NCBI GenBank assembly: GCA_937859595.1 | Contig: CALMAH010000017.1 | Span: 28,988-92,987, forward strand | DNA length: 64,000 nucleotides | Source: an uncultured Acidobacteriota bacterium | GTDB lineage: Bacteria > Acidobacteriota > Blastocatellia > Pyrinomonadales > Pyrinomonadaceae | Direction of reading: 5' to 3' | Part shown: one piece after another, positions 8,737-16,857 of the stretch | How positions within the stretch are numbered: position 1 is the first letter of the stretch | Layout: each line of letters starts with the position of its first letter | Notes under the pieces: generated by a model | What the model was told of the DNA's origin: nothing | Databases searched by the model: none | The model's input: only the letters and a program-made list of their open reading frames with translations | Translations under genes and position numbers: made by a program

Positions 8737-10214
8737 GACACCTCTCGGCAATAATCGCCGGGATAATCATGGGCTGTTCGGTCCTGGCACAGGATCGGGC
8801 AGCCGATCTTGTTATTGTCAACGGTGATGTGTGGACCATGAACACCCGTCAACCGCGAACCGAAGCTGTAGCGATAGTCGGAAACAGGATATCCGCCGTT
8901 GGATCGACATCCGAGATAAAAATGCTGATAGGCCCGGAAACTAAGGTGATCGACGCCAACGGGCGGATCGTATTACCCGGTTTCAATGATGCACATGTAC
9001 ATTTTATGGCGATCGGGAATACGTTCTCGTCGCTTGATCTGCGGAACATTTCTCAAGCCGAGGATCTCTATAAAAAGCTACAGCACTTTTCCAGATTTCT
9101 TCCTAAAGGCCGTTGGATATTGGGCAGCGGGGGTAATGATGACCTTTTAAAGGAAATTCGTGCTGAAAAACTCGATTTGAGTTCGCCCGACAACCCTGTA
9201 TTTCTATACGGCAGCGATGTACGCTCGGCTATCGCAAATTCGGCGGCTTTCAAGGCAGCAAGCATAGATAAGGCCCGGCCGGGCATCGTTCGGGAAAGGG
9301 ATCTCGAACTCATTCGCCGATCCATTCCATCTGACCACACGCGCCGATGGGCCGAGATCGCCGAAACAGCTTCGAACTATGCCGCGTCGCTTGGTATAAC
9401 AAGCGTTCAGGACACGCACTCTGACGATATGGCCGAGGTTTATCGCGAGCTTGAACGGCAGGGTAAATTAAAAACGCGTGTTTACGATTGCATCTCGCTG
9501 CCGGACTGGGTGAAAGAAAAACAGCAATTTACGAAGAGCGATCCGGAAGCTATGGTTCGAACCGGGTGTCTGAAAGGATTTCTCGACGGAGACGACGATT
9601 GGACGCAAAAGCTGAAGGCCGACGTGATAGCCGCCGACAAGGCCGGTTGGCAGGTGGCAATACACGCAATTGGAGCAAAACCGAACCGCGTTGCTTTGGA
9701 TATATTTGAGGAGGCCGCAAGACTAAACGGAAAACGCGACAGGCGGTTTCGACTGGAACACGCCGAGGGCATTCTGCCCGAAGACATGCCACGTCTTGGC
9801 ACGCTTGGTGTCGTAGCCTCCATCCAGCCGTATTTGTTCGGCGGCGGCGCAGGTGTGCAGAGCAAGTATTACTCCCGGCTTGAAGAGAATGGGGCTGTTC
9901 TGGCGATGGGGTCCGACGCACCGATGGCCGAGTTTTCGCTGGTTCGATCTTTACGTTCGACCACCTTTTTCAGTTTTACCGACATTAGCAGCAAGAATGA
10001 ACAAGAGGCCGCCCAAGAATTCTTGTTTCGTTCATACACGGCTGGTTCGGCGTTTGCTGAGTTTGGCGAAGAGCGAAAAGGAGAAATTGCTGCCGGCAAA
10101 CTAGCAGATATCGTTATTTTGTCGCAAGATATACCTGATGGTCGAGGAGCCGCAGGGTATGGTGCGTCCGTTTACTCGACGATCGTGAATGGTAGGGTTG
10201 TATATATGAATTAG
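8733..10214 (+). CDS. Diverged exported amidohydrolase paralogue
   Basis: The 493-residue protein starts in a 4-base ATGA overlap with the preceding amidohydrolase and is clearly its paralogue. It keeps the first metal motif ([10 protein letters not shown]), LKGFLDG, RLEHAEG and MGSDAPMAE. It differs at several landmark positions: the DGH of copy 1 is DVR, SDGSLGS is [15 protein letters not shown] is HAIGAKPN, and about 40 residues are missing after LDG. The first His pair and the late Asp remain, so it may be active on a different substrate or be degenerate. A signal peptide ([15 protein letters not shown]) directs export. Confidence 0.82.
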   Translation: MRHLSAIIAGIIMGCSVLAQDRAADLVIVNGDVWTMNTRQPRTEAVAIVGNRISAVGSTSEIKMLIGPETKVIDANGRIVLPGFNDAHVHFMAIGNTFSSLDLRNISQAEDLYKKLQHFSRFLPKGRWILGSGGNDDLLKEIRAEKLDLSSPDNPVFLYGSDVRSAIANSAAFKAASIDKARPGIVRERDLELIRRSIPSDHTRRWAEIAETASNYAASLGITSVQDTHSDDMAEVYRELERQGKLKTRVYDCISLPDWVKEKQQFTKSDPEAMVRTGCLKGFLDGDDDWTQKLKADVIAADKAGWQVAIHAIGAKPNRVALDIFEEAARLNGKRDRRFRLEHAEGILPEDMPRLGTLGVVASIQPYLFGGGAGVQSKYYSRLEENGAVLAMGSDAPMAEFSLVRSLRSTTFFSFTDISSKNEQEAAQEFLFRSYTAGSAFAEFGEERKGEIAAGKLADIVILSQDIPDGRGAAGYGASVYSTIVNGRVVYMN

Positions 10215-10229
10215 AGGATAGGAGTACAT

Positions 10230-10763
10230 ATGAGTGTTGTTATAAGGATATTGCTTGTGATGGTTGCGGCCGCATTGCCGGTGGCATCGCAGACCGAGCT
10301 CAATAGCAAAGGCGAGCCGGTTCATCGAAGCGTTCAGAACGCGCCGGTGGAGCTCTCGAAAGGCGAGAAGATAACCCGTGGAGATGATCTTGTAAGAGGC
10401 GTTTCGCGTGTGAAGATAGAACGGGCTCTTTCCGATCCGGCCAAATTTGCGGACAAAACGGTTGAGGTCGAAGGTGTTATCGTCCGATCTTGTCTCAAGG
10501 AAGGCTGCTGGATGGAAATAGCAGATAAGGAAGGCGGCAGATCAGTTCGGGTTACCTTCGGTGATCATGCGTTTTTCATCCCATTGAACTCAGCGGGCCT
10601 TAAAGTAAGAGCCCAGGGCGTTTTTAGAACTAAGGTTCTAAGTAAGGAACACGTAGACCACCTGGTCAATGATGATGGAGCCGTTTTTGAGAATCGAAAT
10701 CCGGACGGCACCGTAACCGAGACGTCATTTGATGCGAAAGGAGTTGTCTTGACAAAGCCATAA
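10230..10763 (+). CDS. DUF4920-like exported protein
   Basis: The 177-residue protein has an N-terminal signal peptide (ILLVMVAAALPVASQ). Its body contains VEVEGVIVRSCLKEGCWMEI, GRSVRVTFGDHAFFIPL and LKVRAQGVFRT, the pattern of DUF4920 domains, which resemble an OB fold. Two cysteines in CLKEGC could bind metal or form a disulphide. A good ribosome site (AGGATAGGAG) precedes ATG 10230. It follows the amidohydrolases by 15 bases and ends at an intrinsic terminator, so it is probably the last gene of the run that starts at 4992. The function is unknown. Confidence 0.75.
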   Translation: MSVVIRILLVMVAAALPVASQTELNSKGEPVHRSVQNAPVELSKGEKITRGDDLVRGVSRVKIERALSDPAKFADKTVEVEGVIVRSCLKEGCWMEIADKEGGRSVRVTFGDHAFFIPLNSAGLKVRAQGVFRTKVLSKEHVDHLVNDDGAVFENRNPDGTVTETSFDAKGVVLTKP

Positions 10764-10788
10764 GAAGGGCGCCCAGATGAAATCGATC

Positions 10789-10820
10789 GCGAAGCGAGTT
10801 CCATTTCGCTTCGCTTTTTT
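10789..10820 (+). terminator. Rho-independent terminator
   Basis: A 9-bp perfect stem (GCGAAGCGA at 10789-10797, TCGCTTCGC at 10806-10814) with an 8-nt loop is followed by six T. It ends the transcription unit of the DUF4920 gene. Confidence 0.85.
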
Positions 10821-10953
10821 CTCCACAAACGGTCACCTTGGTGACAAATCATGTCAATTTGACGAATTTCGGCCTTTCGTTTAAGGTCGTTTCGAATTCA
10901 GTCCGCATGGCTAACATAATGCAAATAGAGGAGTTTTGTTTTGCGGCGGCTAT

Positions 10954-10970
10954 TTGGCACAGTTTTTGTG
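10954..10970 (+). promoter_or_regulatory. Candidate sigma54 (-24/-12) promoter of the pilin gene
   Basis: TTGGCAC (10954-10960), five bases, then TTGTG (10966-10970) matches the sigma54 consensus TTGGCAC-N5-TTGC except for T in place of the last C. The predicted start near 10982 leaves a leader of about 70 nt before the pilin ATG at 11051. Pilin genes of Pseudomonas, Myxococcus and Geobacter are known to use sigma54, which supports the reading. No enhancer site or partner regulator was identified. A second GG-N10-GC pair exists at about 10908-10923 but matches the consensus less well. Confidence 0.5.
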
Positions 10971-11050
10971 TTTCATCCAATTGGTTGTCCCGCTAATGCC
11001 TTTTCCCCAAAAGGCCACTTCGTGCCCACGAGTATGCCGGAGGACAAGAT

Positions 11051-11569
11051 ATGATGGAACGTCAAAACGGATTTTCATTGATAGAGCTGTTGATCGTAGT
11101 CGTAATAATCGGGATCATTGCTGCGATAGCAGTTCCGAACCTTATCTCATCGCGCAGGGCCGCGAACGAGGCGTCGGCGGTGTCCGGTCTTAGGATCATT
11201 CATGGCGCTCAGGTAGCCTATGCCGCGTCTATCGGAGGTGGTGATTATGCAGGAACGGCACCCGGCATTAGCGGACTTCCGACGCTTGCGGCTCACGGCC
11301 TGATCGACCCATCGTTTGGGTCGGGCGTGAAGAGCGGTTATGAGTACGAAACCTTCGGTGAACCTGCAACGGTCCTGAATCCACCGACATTCGTTGGGTC
11401 CGCTGCCGCCGTTACCCGTTCCGGTGTTACGCAGACAGGAACACGGGATTTTCTGATCGGGACCAATGGAGTTATATTCTCCGACGATATCGATCACACC
11501 AATGGGATGGCGTGGTCTAGCATCGGCGGGGTTATAGTTATCAGCGGCGGAGTTCCGATCGGCGAATAG
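11051..11569 (+). CDS. Type IV pilin-like protein (PilA type)
   Basis: The 172-residue protein has a short leader (MMERQNG) cleaved before Phe, then the class III N-methylation motif FSLIELLIVVVIIGIIAAIA with Glu at mature position 5. The hydrophobic helix continues into VPNLISSRRAANEASAV. The C-terminal globular domain is Gly-rich and has no Cys pair. A prepilin peptidase would cleave after Gly7. The gene stands alone between a sigma54-like promoter and a strong terminator, so it is monocistronic, as expected for a highly expressed major pilin. Whether it is the major pilin or a pseudopilin cannot be told. Confidence 0.88.
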   Translation: MMERQNGFSLIELLIVVVIIGIIAAIAVPNLISSRRAANEASAVSGLRIIHGAQVAYAASIGGGDYAGTAPGISGLPTLAAHGLIDPSFGSGVKSGYEYETFGEPATVLNPPTFVGSAAAVTRSGVTQTGTRDFLIGTNGVIFSDDIDHTNGMAWSSIGGVIVISGGVPIGE

Positions 11570-11608
11570 TATTTATTGACGACATCTTTTTCGGACATTA
11601 CGATGAAT

Positions 11609-11639
11609 GCGGCCTCCGCGGGCCGCTTTTTTGTTTTGT
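11609..11639 (+). terminator. Rho-independent terminator after pilin gene
   Basis: GCGGCC (11609-11614) pairs with GGCCGC (11621-11626) across a 6-nt loop and is followed by TTTTTTGTTTTG. It is placed 40 bases after the pilin stop. Confidence 0.85.
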
Positions 11640-11737
11640 TTGGGTGTCTACATCCATTTCGCCAAAAGGTTTTGTTGCTTCAATCCCGATTTTGGTAACA
11701 TTTCTTCTTAGGCGGGAAGGCCAAGGGGTCGAGTAAA

Positions 11738-12784
11738 ATGAAGCCGTTCTATATTAGGGACATTCTGATCGACCCGCCGTTGATACTTTCACCGATGGCG
11801 GGTGTTACCGATCACATCTTTCGGCGACTAATCAAGCGTCGTGGTGGTGTCGGGCTGGTTGTATCCGAGTTTATCTCGGTCGAGGGGCTGACACGTGGAA
11901 ACCCAAAATCAAAACGGCAAATGCAATTTGACGAAGAGGAGCGGCCTTTTGCCGTTCAGATCTTTGGCGGCCGGCCGGAACGAATGGCGATGGGGGCCGA
12001 GATGGCTGAAGAGGTCGGTGCTGACATTCTGGATGTAAATTGTGGATGCCCGGCACCGAAAGTTGTCAAAAACGGTGGAGGCTCCGGGCTGCTGCGAGAG
12101 CCGATGCGGCTAGAAGAGATACTCCGTGAAATAAAAAGAACGATCTCGATACCTCTTACGCTCAAATTGAGGACAGGGTTTTCGGAGTCAACAATAAACG
12201 TTGTTGATGTCGCAAAAATGGCTGAGCAGTGCGGAGTCGAACATATACAGGTGCATGGCCGGACACGGGAGCAAGGCTATCGAGGGATGGCGAATTGGGA
12301 TCTGATCCGTCAAGTAAAGGATGCAGTTTCAATACCCGTGTCAGGTAATGGCGACATCACCTCCATTGATTACGGACTTACCAAATGGAGAGAATCGGGT
12401 GTTGACGGCATACTGATCGGTCGCGGAGCGATGCAAAATCCGTGGATCTTTCGGCAGTTCGCCGATTCGCTTGCCGGCCGTGTGCCGTATGAACCGGACA
12501 TCGAGGAAAAGAAACAGGTCCTGCTTGAGTTTTTTGAGATGTGTCTTGAGGTTATGCCGGAGATCGTGGCGTTGGGGAAAATGAAACAACTGGCAGGTCA
12601 ATTTACCAAGGGGTTGGTTGGCGGTGCTCAATTTCGCCAAACACTTTATCATTCTCATTCGTCTCTTGAAATACTCGAGAATATAGATATTTATTTTTCG
12701 AGACTTGCTGCCGGCAAACGATATGGCGATGGCATGATCGAAGCGGATGAGCCGCTCGTTGAGTCGTGCTCGGCATTTGCCTGA
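11738..12784 (+). CDS. dusB: tRNA-dihydrouridine synthase (DusB-like)
   Basis: The 348-residue flavoprotein reduces specific uridines in tRNA to dihydrouridine using NADPH. Family landmarks in order are LSPMAGVTDHIFRRL near the N-terminus, DVNCGCPAPKVVK with the catalytic Cys, LTLKLRTGF, QVHGRTREQGYRG, VSGNGDI and GILIGRGAMQNPWIF of the FMN phosphate site. The C-terminal helical tRNA-binding domain is complete. The length fits the DusB group (about 320-350). An AAGGGG-type ribosome site precedes ATG 11738. It is a lone gene and converges on the polyamine operon. Confidence 0.92.
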   Translation: MKPFYIRDILIDPPLILSPMAGVTDHIFRRLIKRRGGVGLVVSEFISVEGLTRGNPKSKRQMQFDEEERPFAVQIFGGRPERMAMGAEMAEEVGADILDVNCGCPAPKVVKNGGGSGLLREPMRLEEILREIKRTISIPLTLKLRTGFSESTINVVDVAKMAEQCGVEHIQVHGRTREQGYRGMANWDLIRQVKDAVSIPVSGNGDITSIDYGLTKWRESGVDGILIGRGAMQNPWIFRQFADSLAGRVPYEPDIEEKKQVLLEFFEMCLEVMPEIVALGKMKQLAGQFTKGLVGGAQFRQTLYHSHSSLEILENIDIYFSRLAAGKRYGDGMIEADEPLVESCSAFA

Positions 12785-12859
12785 TGCAGACGTCGCGATG
12801 GCGTGTCTGAACGCACAGCCTCTTAAACCGAGCCAAACCTACCTGAACCTTTCGCAGAC

Positions 12860-12887
12860 AACAAAATAGGGGTGCCAGGCACCCCTA
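12860..12887 (-). terminator. Rho-independent terminator of the speA/DHS-like operon (minus strand)
   Basis: A near-continuous palindrome has 10-bp arms (TAGGGGTGCC at 12867-12876, GGCACCCCTA at 12878-12887) and a single-base centre. Read on the minus strand it is followed by TTTTGTTG, so it suits the minus-strand operon ending at 12928. On the plus strand no T-run follows, though it could still slow polymerase leaving dusB. Confidence 0.65.
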
Positions 12888-12927
12888 TCTGCATCGTCGT
12901 GACGGATACTAATAAGAAGACCAACGA

Positions 12928-13989
12928 CTAAGGAACGTCGATCGTCATATCTTTTCCCGAGAAGGTAAAATTCGGTCGCTTGCGGCCTTTCATAAACTTG
13001 GCCGCAGTCTGCGATAGAGCGGTAATGATCATCGGCAACGCGATAGACGGGTCACAGGGCACATATGCGGTAGTGGCACCTTTCTGCAGTTTACCGAAGA
13101 TCTCGGTATGGCTTCCTGCAAATGACGGAGTTCTCGAAGAGAGAGGGATCGCATCTGTGGTTATCGAGATAGCGTATTTGTGTCCCCGCGCTTTTGAACG
13201 GGTTATATAAGATGCGATCTCGTTTACGTTCAGGATAGATTGACTAGACATGCTGCCCAGAGTAATAACTCCCGAGTTCCTTGTCTTCTGGCCGATCTGC
13301 ATCATCTCCAGCGTGTCCTGAGTAGTGTCGAACGTGAGGTGGAGCTTTTTGTCGAATTTCGCCCGCGCAATGCCAACAGCGAGTTCCGAATTCAGGATAT
13401 CCGGGCAAAAGACAGGGATCCGCGCTTTGTAGGCGGCGGTCATTATTCCGTCCTCGTGTGCGATCTCCGCCAACTCTCGTCCGGTCAAGTGGAGAAACTC
13501 CCTAACAGAGTAAGCACGGGTCGTTTCCAATTGATTGATCACGCTGCCGATCCATTCGTCCGCTTCCTGATATTCATCGCGATTAGCCAGCGTATCACCC
13601 AGCCGCATCACATCAGCGGCGTCAAGCTCTTCATCGCCCATGCTCGGATGGGCCTGAAAATGGTTTCGGCCTAGCGTTTCGTGAATGTCATGGAAAAGAA
13701 CCGTTCCAGACATGACAAGCACGTCAACGAAACGATTCTTAATGACGTAAGAAAGTAACCGGCGCATACCCGAAGGTATTAGATTGCCCGATCCACACAC
13801 AAAGACGGTGGAGTTGTCATCCAGCATATCAAGCCAGATCCGATGGGCTTCGGCCAACTGTCTGGCTCCGAAGCCGGCACCTTCCATTTTTTCCAAGAGT
13901 CCCGCTACAGAGCGGTCGCGATCGATCGGCACAGGTCGAGTGGGAACGGTTAGAAACTTTGAAGACTTAGATTTTTTTTGAGCTGCCAT
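12928..13989 (-). CDS. Deoxyhypusine synthase family protein (probable polyamine-forming enzyme, e.g. homospermidine synthase-like)
   Basis: The 353-residue protein belongs to the deoxyhypusine synthase (DHS) fold family. It has an N-terminal NAD-domain segment (STVFVCGSGNLIPSGMRRLL), FVDVLVMSGTVLFHDIHETL, IPVFCPDILNSELAVG, and a C-terminal GKLQKGATTAYVPCDPSIAL. The Lys of GKLQ (about residue 300) aligns by eye with the lysine of DHS that carries the aminobutyl intermediate, so it looks catalytically competent. Bacteria lack eIF5A, and bacterial DHS relatives are known to make polyamines such as homospermidine. It lies 107 bases downstream of speA on the same strand, which supports a polyamine substrate. 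The exact product is not known. Confidence 0.85.
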   Translation of the reverse strand: MAAQKKSKSSKFLTVPTRPVPIDRDRSVAGLLEKMEGAGFGARQLAEAHRIWLDMLDDNSTVFVCGSGNLIPSGMRRLLSYVIKNRFVDVLVMSGTVLFHDIHETLGRNHFQAHPSMGDEELDAADVMRLGDTLANRDEYQEADEWIGSVINQLETTRAYSVREFLHLTGRELAEIAHEDGIMTAAYKARIPVFCPDILNSELAVGIARAKFDKKLHLTFDTTQDTLEMMQIGQKTRNSGVITLGSMSSQSILNVNEIASYITRSKARGHKYAISITTDAIPLSSRTPSFAGSHTEIFGKLQKGATTAYVPCDPSIALPMIITALSQTAAKFMKGRKRPNFTFSGKDMTIDVP

Positions 13990-14096
13990 ATAAAATTGTC
14001 AATTCCAAATTTGAACCAGACGGATACCGGTCACAACAGGGCTCTCCGCGGGGCATGAGGAAGTTCCGCAGAGATCACTAGCAAAGACCAGCGCCT

Positions 14097-16022
14097 CTAT
14101 TCACCGCCATTTGGCGACAAATAGGTGTAGCTATCCGCCTGATTTTCGTAAAACTCTATCAGGTTGTTGCCCTCTTTTGCCGAGAGGTCACCATCCTTGA
14201 TCCTTTTCATCACGGCCCGCCTGAACTGGTCACGAAGCTGTGTAGCATCGAAGCGTGCCGTGCTTAGCGCATCAGAGAGCGTCGCTCCCGGAATAACCTT
14301 TTTGATTATGTGGCCTTCCTCGCCTATATAAATATGAGCTTCGTGGGGAACACCAAAAAGATTATGGTTGTTACCCATTACCTCCTGATAGGCGCCGACA
14401 AGCATCATTGCAATATAATAAGGCTCATCAGGGGTAAGCTTGTGAAGCTCGAGGACGGTTTTCACATCGTGGAGATCGACGAATTTATCAACAATTCCGT
14501 CGGAATCGCACGTTATATCACATAGCGTAGCATATTCGGTCGGCTTTTTGTTGAGTTTATGGATGGGAATTATCGGAAAAAGCTGTTCGAGAGCCCAATT
14601 ATCCGGCATTGAGCGAAAAACCGAGAAATTTGTAAGGTATTTCGCGCACATTAGCCGGCGCAGTTCGTCAAACTCCTCAGAAACATATTTTTTCTGCTGA
14701 GCAAATTGGTCTGCCCTTTCGCACACATCCCAGAAAAGGACCTCACCCTTACCTTTGTCTTCCAGCGTGATCAGACCAAGATTGAACATCGTGAAGAGCT
14801 CCTCACGGTGCTCCAATGCGTCGTGATAATACTCACGATGATTTTTTGAGGTGATCGATTCGCGAAGATCGTACAGCTCCTTGACCACCTGCGGATCATC
14901 TTCATCAATGGTCAGCGGGCTGATGTCTTCTACGACCGTCTCGATCTCTTCGTGAACATTCGCCACGAGCAAAGCGTGATATGCGGCGAGGTAGCGCCCC
15001 GATTCTTGAATAATATTTGGATGTGGGACGTTCTCATCGTCGCAGACAGTCTTGATCACATAGATGACGTCGTTGGCAAATTCTTGTGCGTTATAGTTCG
15101 CAGAAGATTCGAACGAGGTTCGCGAGCCGTCATAATCTACCGCCATTCCGCCGCCAACATCCAGGTATTCGACATCGATGCCCATCTGTCGGATCTTCGA
15201 ATAGGTCCGGGCAGCCTCCTTCATGGCGTTCTTTATCCGCTTTATATCCGTCAACTGCGACCCGATGTGGAAATGAAGCAGCTTTAGCAGGTCAATACGC
15301 CCGGCGTCCTGCAGCTGACGAATAACGTCGAGTATTTCGGTAGTTGTCAGTCCAAATTTTGCCGCCTCACCGCCCGATTTTTCCCATTTTCCGGAGCCTT
15401 TCGAATACAGCTTGACGCGGACCCCGATCATCGGGAGATCGGCGTGCGGATTCTCTTTGGTCATTTTGTCAGCGAAGGCGAGTGTGTGGTCGAGTTCGCT
15501 CATTTTCTCGATCACGATGACCACGTTCTTGCCTGCTGCAGAACCGGCGAAGGCCAGCTTTACAAAATCACGATCCTTGAATCCGTTCAGAACTAGAAGG
15601 CTGTTCTTTGATTGGTCAAGAGCTAAGGCGGCGTACAACTCTGCCTTGGAGCCCGCCTCAAGACCAAAATCGTATCGCGACCCTTCACGAAGGTACTCCT
15701 CAATAACGGCCCTGTTCTGGTTTACCTTCATCGGGTAAACGCAAAGGTGCTCACCCTCATACTCAAATTCCCGGATCGATTTCTTGAAGGCATTATGGAG
15801 CTTTCTCACCTGGCCAAAAAGCAGCTGAGGAAACCGAAGCAGAACGGGGGTATTTATGCCTCGTTTTCTGAGGTCTTCAATCACCTCCCGGACATCCGCG
15901 ACGAGGTTCTCGTTGTCCGGGTGTCGGACGACAAGATTACCCTTTCGGTTCACACCAAAATATCCTGCTCCCCAATTTTCTATTCCGTATGTTTCAACGG
16001 TCTGTTCTATGACGGTGCTCAC
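14097..16022 (-). CDS. speA: Biosynthetic arginine decarboxylase SpeA
   Basis: The 641-residue PLP enzyme converts arginine to agmatine, the first step of polyamine synthesis in many bacteria. The N-terminus YGIENWGAGYFGVN is typical of SpeA, the PLP lysine is in VYPMKVNQN (about residue 99), and QLLKLLHFHIGSQ-type and YLDVGGGMAVDYDGS motifs follow. The length fits the family (about 630-660). The start is set at GTG 16022, preceded by GGGG, because homology begins there. The frame runs open to 16289, but that extension is Cys/Phe-rich and unlike SpeA. It is the first gene of an operon with the DHS-like gene. Confidence 0.93.
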   Translation of the reverse strand: MSTVIEQTVETYGIENWGAGYFGVNRKGNLVVRHPDNENLVADVREVIEDLRKRGINTPVLLRFPQLLFGQVRKLHNAFKKSIREFEYEGEHLCVYPMKVNQNRAVIEEYLREGSRYDFGLEAGSKAELYAALALDQSKNSLLVLNGFKDRDFVKLAFAGSAAGKNVVIVIEKMSELDHTLAFADKMTKENPHADLPMIGVRVKLYSKGSGKWEKSGGEAAKFGLTTTEILDVIRQLQDAGRIDLLKLLHFHIGSQLTDIKRIKNAMKEAARTYSKIRQMGIDVEYLDVGGGMAVDYDGSRTSFESSANYNAQEFANDVIYVIKTVCDDENVPHPNIIQESGRYLAAYHALLVANVHEEIETVVEDISPLTIDEDDPQVVKELYDLRESITSKNHREYYHDALEHREELFTMFNLGLITLEDKGKGEVLFWDVCERADQFAQQKKYVSEEFDELRRLMCAKYLTNFSVFRSMPDNWALEQLFPIIPIHKLNKKPTEYATLCDITCDSDGIVDKFVDLHDVKTVLELHKLTPDEPYYIAMMLVGAYQEVMGNNHNLFGVPHEAHIYIGEEGHIIKKVIPGATLSDALSTARFDATQLRDQFRRAVMKRIKDGDLSAKEGNNLIEFYENQADSYTYLSPNGGE

Positions 16023-16343
16023 TTCACAATACCCCAGTATGGCGCGAAAGATATTACATAAAAGCGAAAACACAGAGTGTAATAAAAATCGACAAAAAAT
16101 AAAAGAGGTATCCCGAGAAATTTGGGCAAAGATGCGAGATAAGTTCATTGTGCCTGGCATTAACCTTGGCACGGACTTTGCTCCCGAACCTAGCGTATAG
16201 TTCGCCGCGAAAACTGGAAATGCGGCAAGATATTGAAAACATTGGTTATATAGACGAAACGACGTCAATGCTGAACGGCAGAATGTCAAAAAATGGTGTC
16301 AAAGTTTGTCACTCAAAGCTATTTCAGGAGCGCATGAGCGATT
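16023..16343. other. Divergent intergenic region between speA and a pilin gene
   Basis: About 320 bases separate the speA start (minus) from the second pilin start (plus). The stretch is AT-rich near 16060-16120 and must hold promoters for both directions. I found no convincing sigma70 or sigma54 match: a TGG...TTTG pair near 16295 has the wrong spacing for sigma54. No small gene or repeat was seen. Confidence 0.4.
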
Positions 16344-16772
16344 ATGTTTAAGAACAGTGAAAAAGGGTTTTCTTTAATAGAGTTATTGTTGGTGGTTGTT
16401 ATCGTAGGGATCATTGCGGCGTTGGCAGTTCCGGCACTCAGACGCGCGGCGAGGGCAGCTGAGAATGGGACCACGTTTGCGGCTCTTCGTACCATCAACT
16501 CAACGCAGGTAGGCTTTTACTCTCAAAACAGCAGGTTTGGTCGTCTTCCTGAACTTAATCAGATCTTGGGCACCTCTCTCGGAACAACCGTTGGAGATCG
16601 GGTTGTCAAAGGCCAATACGTCTTTGAAATGACACCGGTTACGCCAACAGACGAGGAATTGCGTACCGAATACACGATCACCGCCACACGGACCGCGACA
16701 GACGACGTCGTCTACTCTTATGAGGTAACGCAGTCAGGGCGCATCCGCCAGATACTGCCGTTTGCAGACTGA
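16344..16772 (+). CDS. Type IV pilin-like protein (second copy)
   Basis: The 142-residue prepilin has leader MFKNSEKG, cleavage before Phe, then FSLIELLLVVVIVGIIAALA with Glu5, and VPALRRAARAAENGTTFAAL. The rest is a compact domain of about 90 residues with no Cys pair. It is smaller than the pilin at 11051 and differs beyond the N-terminal helix, so it may be a minor pilin or pseudopilin. It is followed after 85 bases by an unrecognised membrane protein gene in the same direction, probably co-transcribed. Confidence 0.87.
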   Translation: MFKNSEKGFSLIELLLVVVIVGIIAALAVPALRRAARAAENGTTFAALRTINSTQVGFYSQNSRFGRLPELNQILGTSLGTTVGDRVVKGQYVFEMTPVTPTDEELRTEYTITATRTATDDVVYSYEVTQSGRIRQILPFAD

Positions 16773-16857
16773 AATTAAGTTGCCGAGCGACGCCCCCCTT
16801 TACCCCCAATTCGCCGGCATTTCGCCATGCCCCCTCCTTCCACAACAGGTGTCAGCC

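Noticed and set aside
12867..12887. Palindrome resembling REP-type mobile repeats (GGTGCC-A-GGCACC core)
   Set aside because: Only one copy was found in the window and it has a T-run in the right place on the minus strand, so a terminator explains it.
16023..16289. N-terminal extension of speA
   Set aside because: The frame is open but the added residues are Cys/Phe-rich and unlike SpeA; the family N-terminus begins at GTG 16022.
16290..16312. Sigma54-like promoter for the second pilin
   Set aside because: The GG and G(C/T) elements are off by one base from the required spacing and the -24 box lacks CAC.
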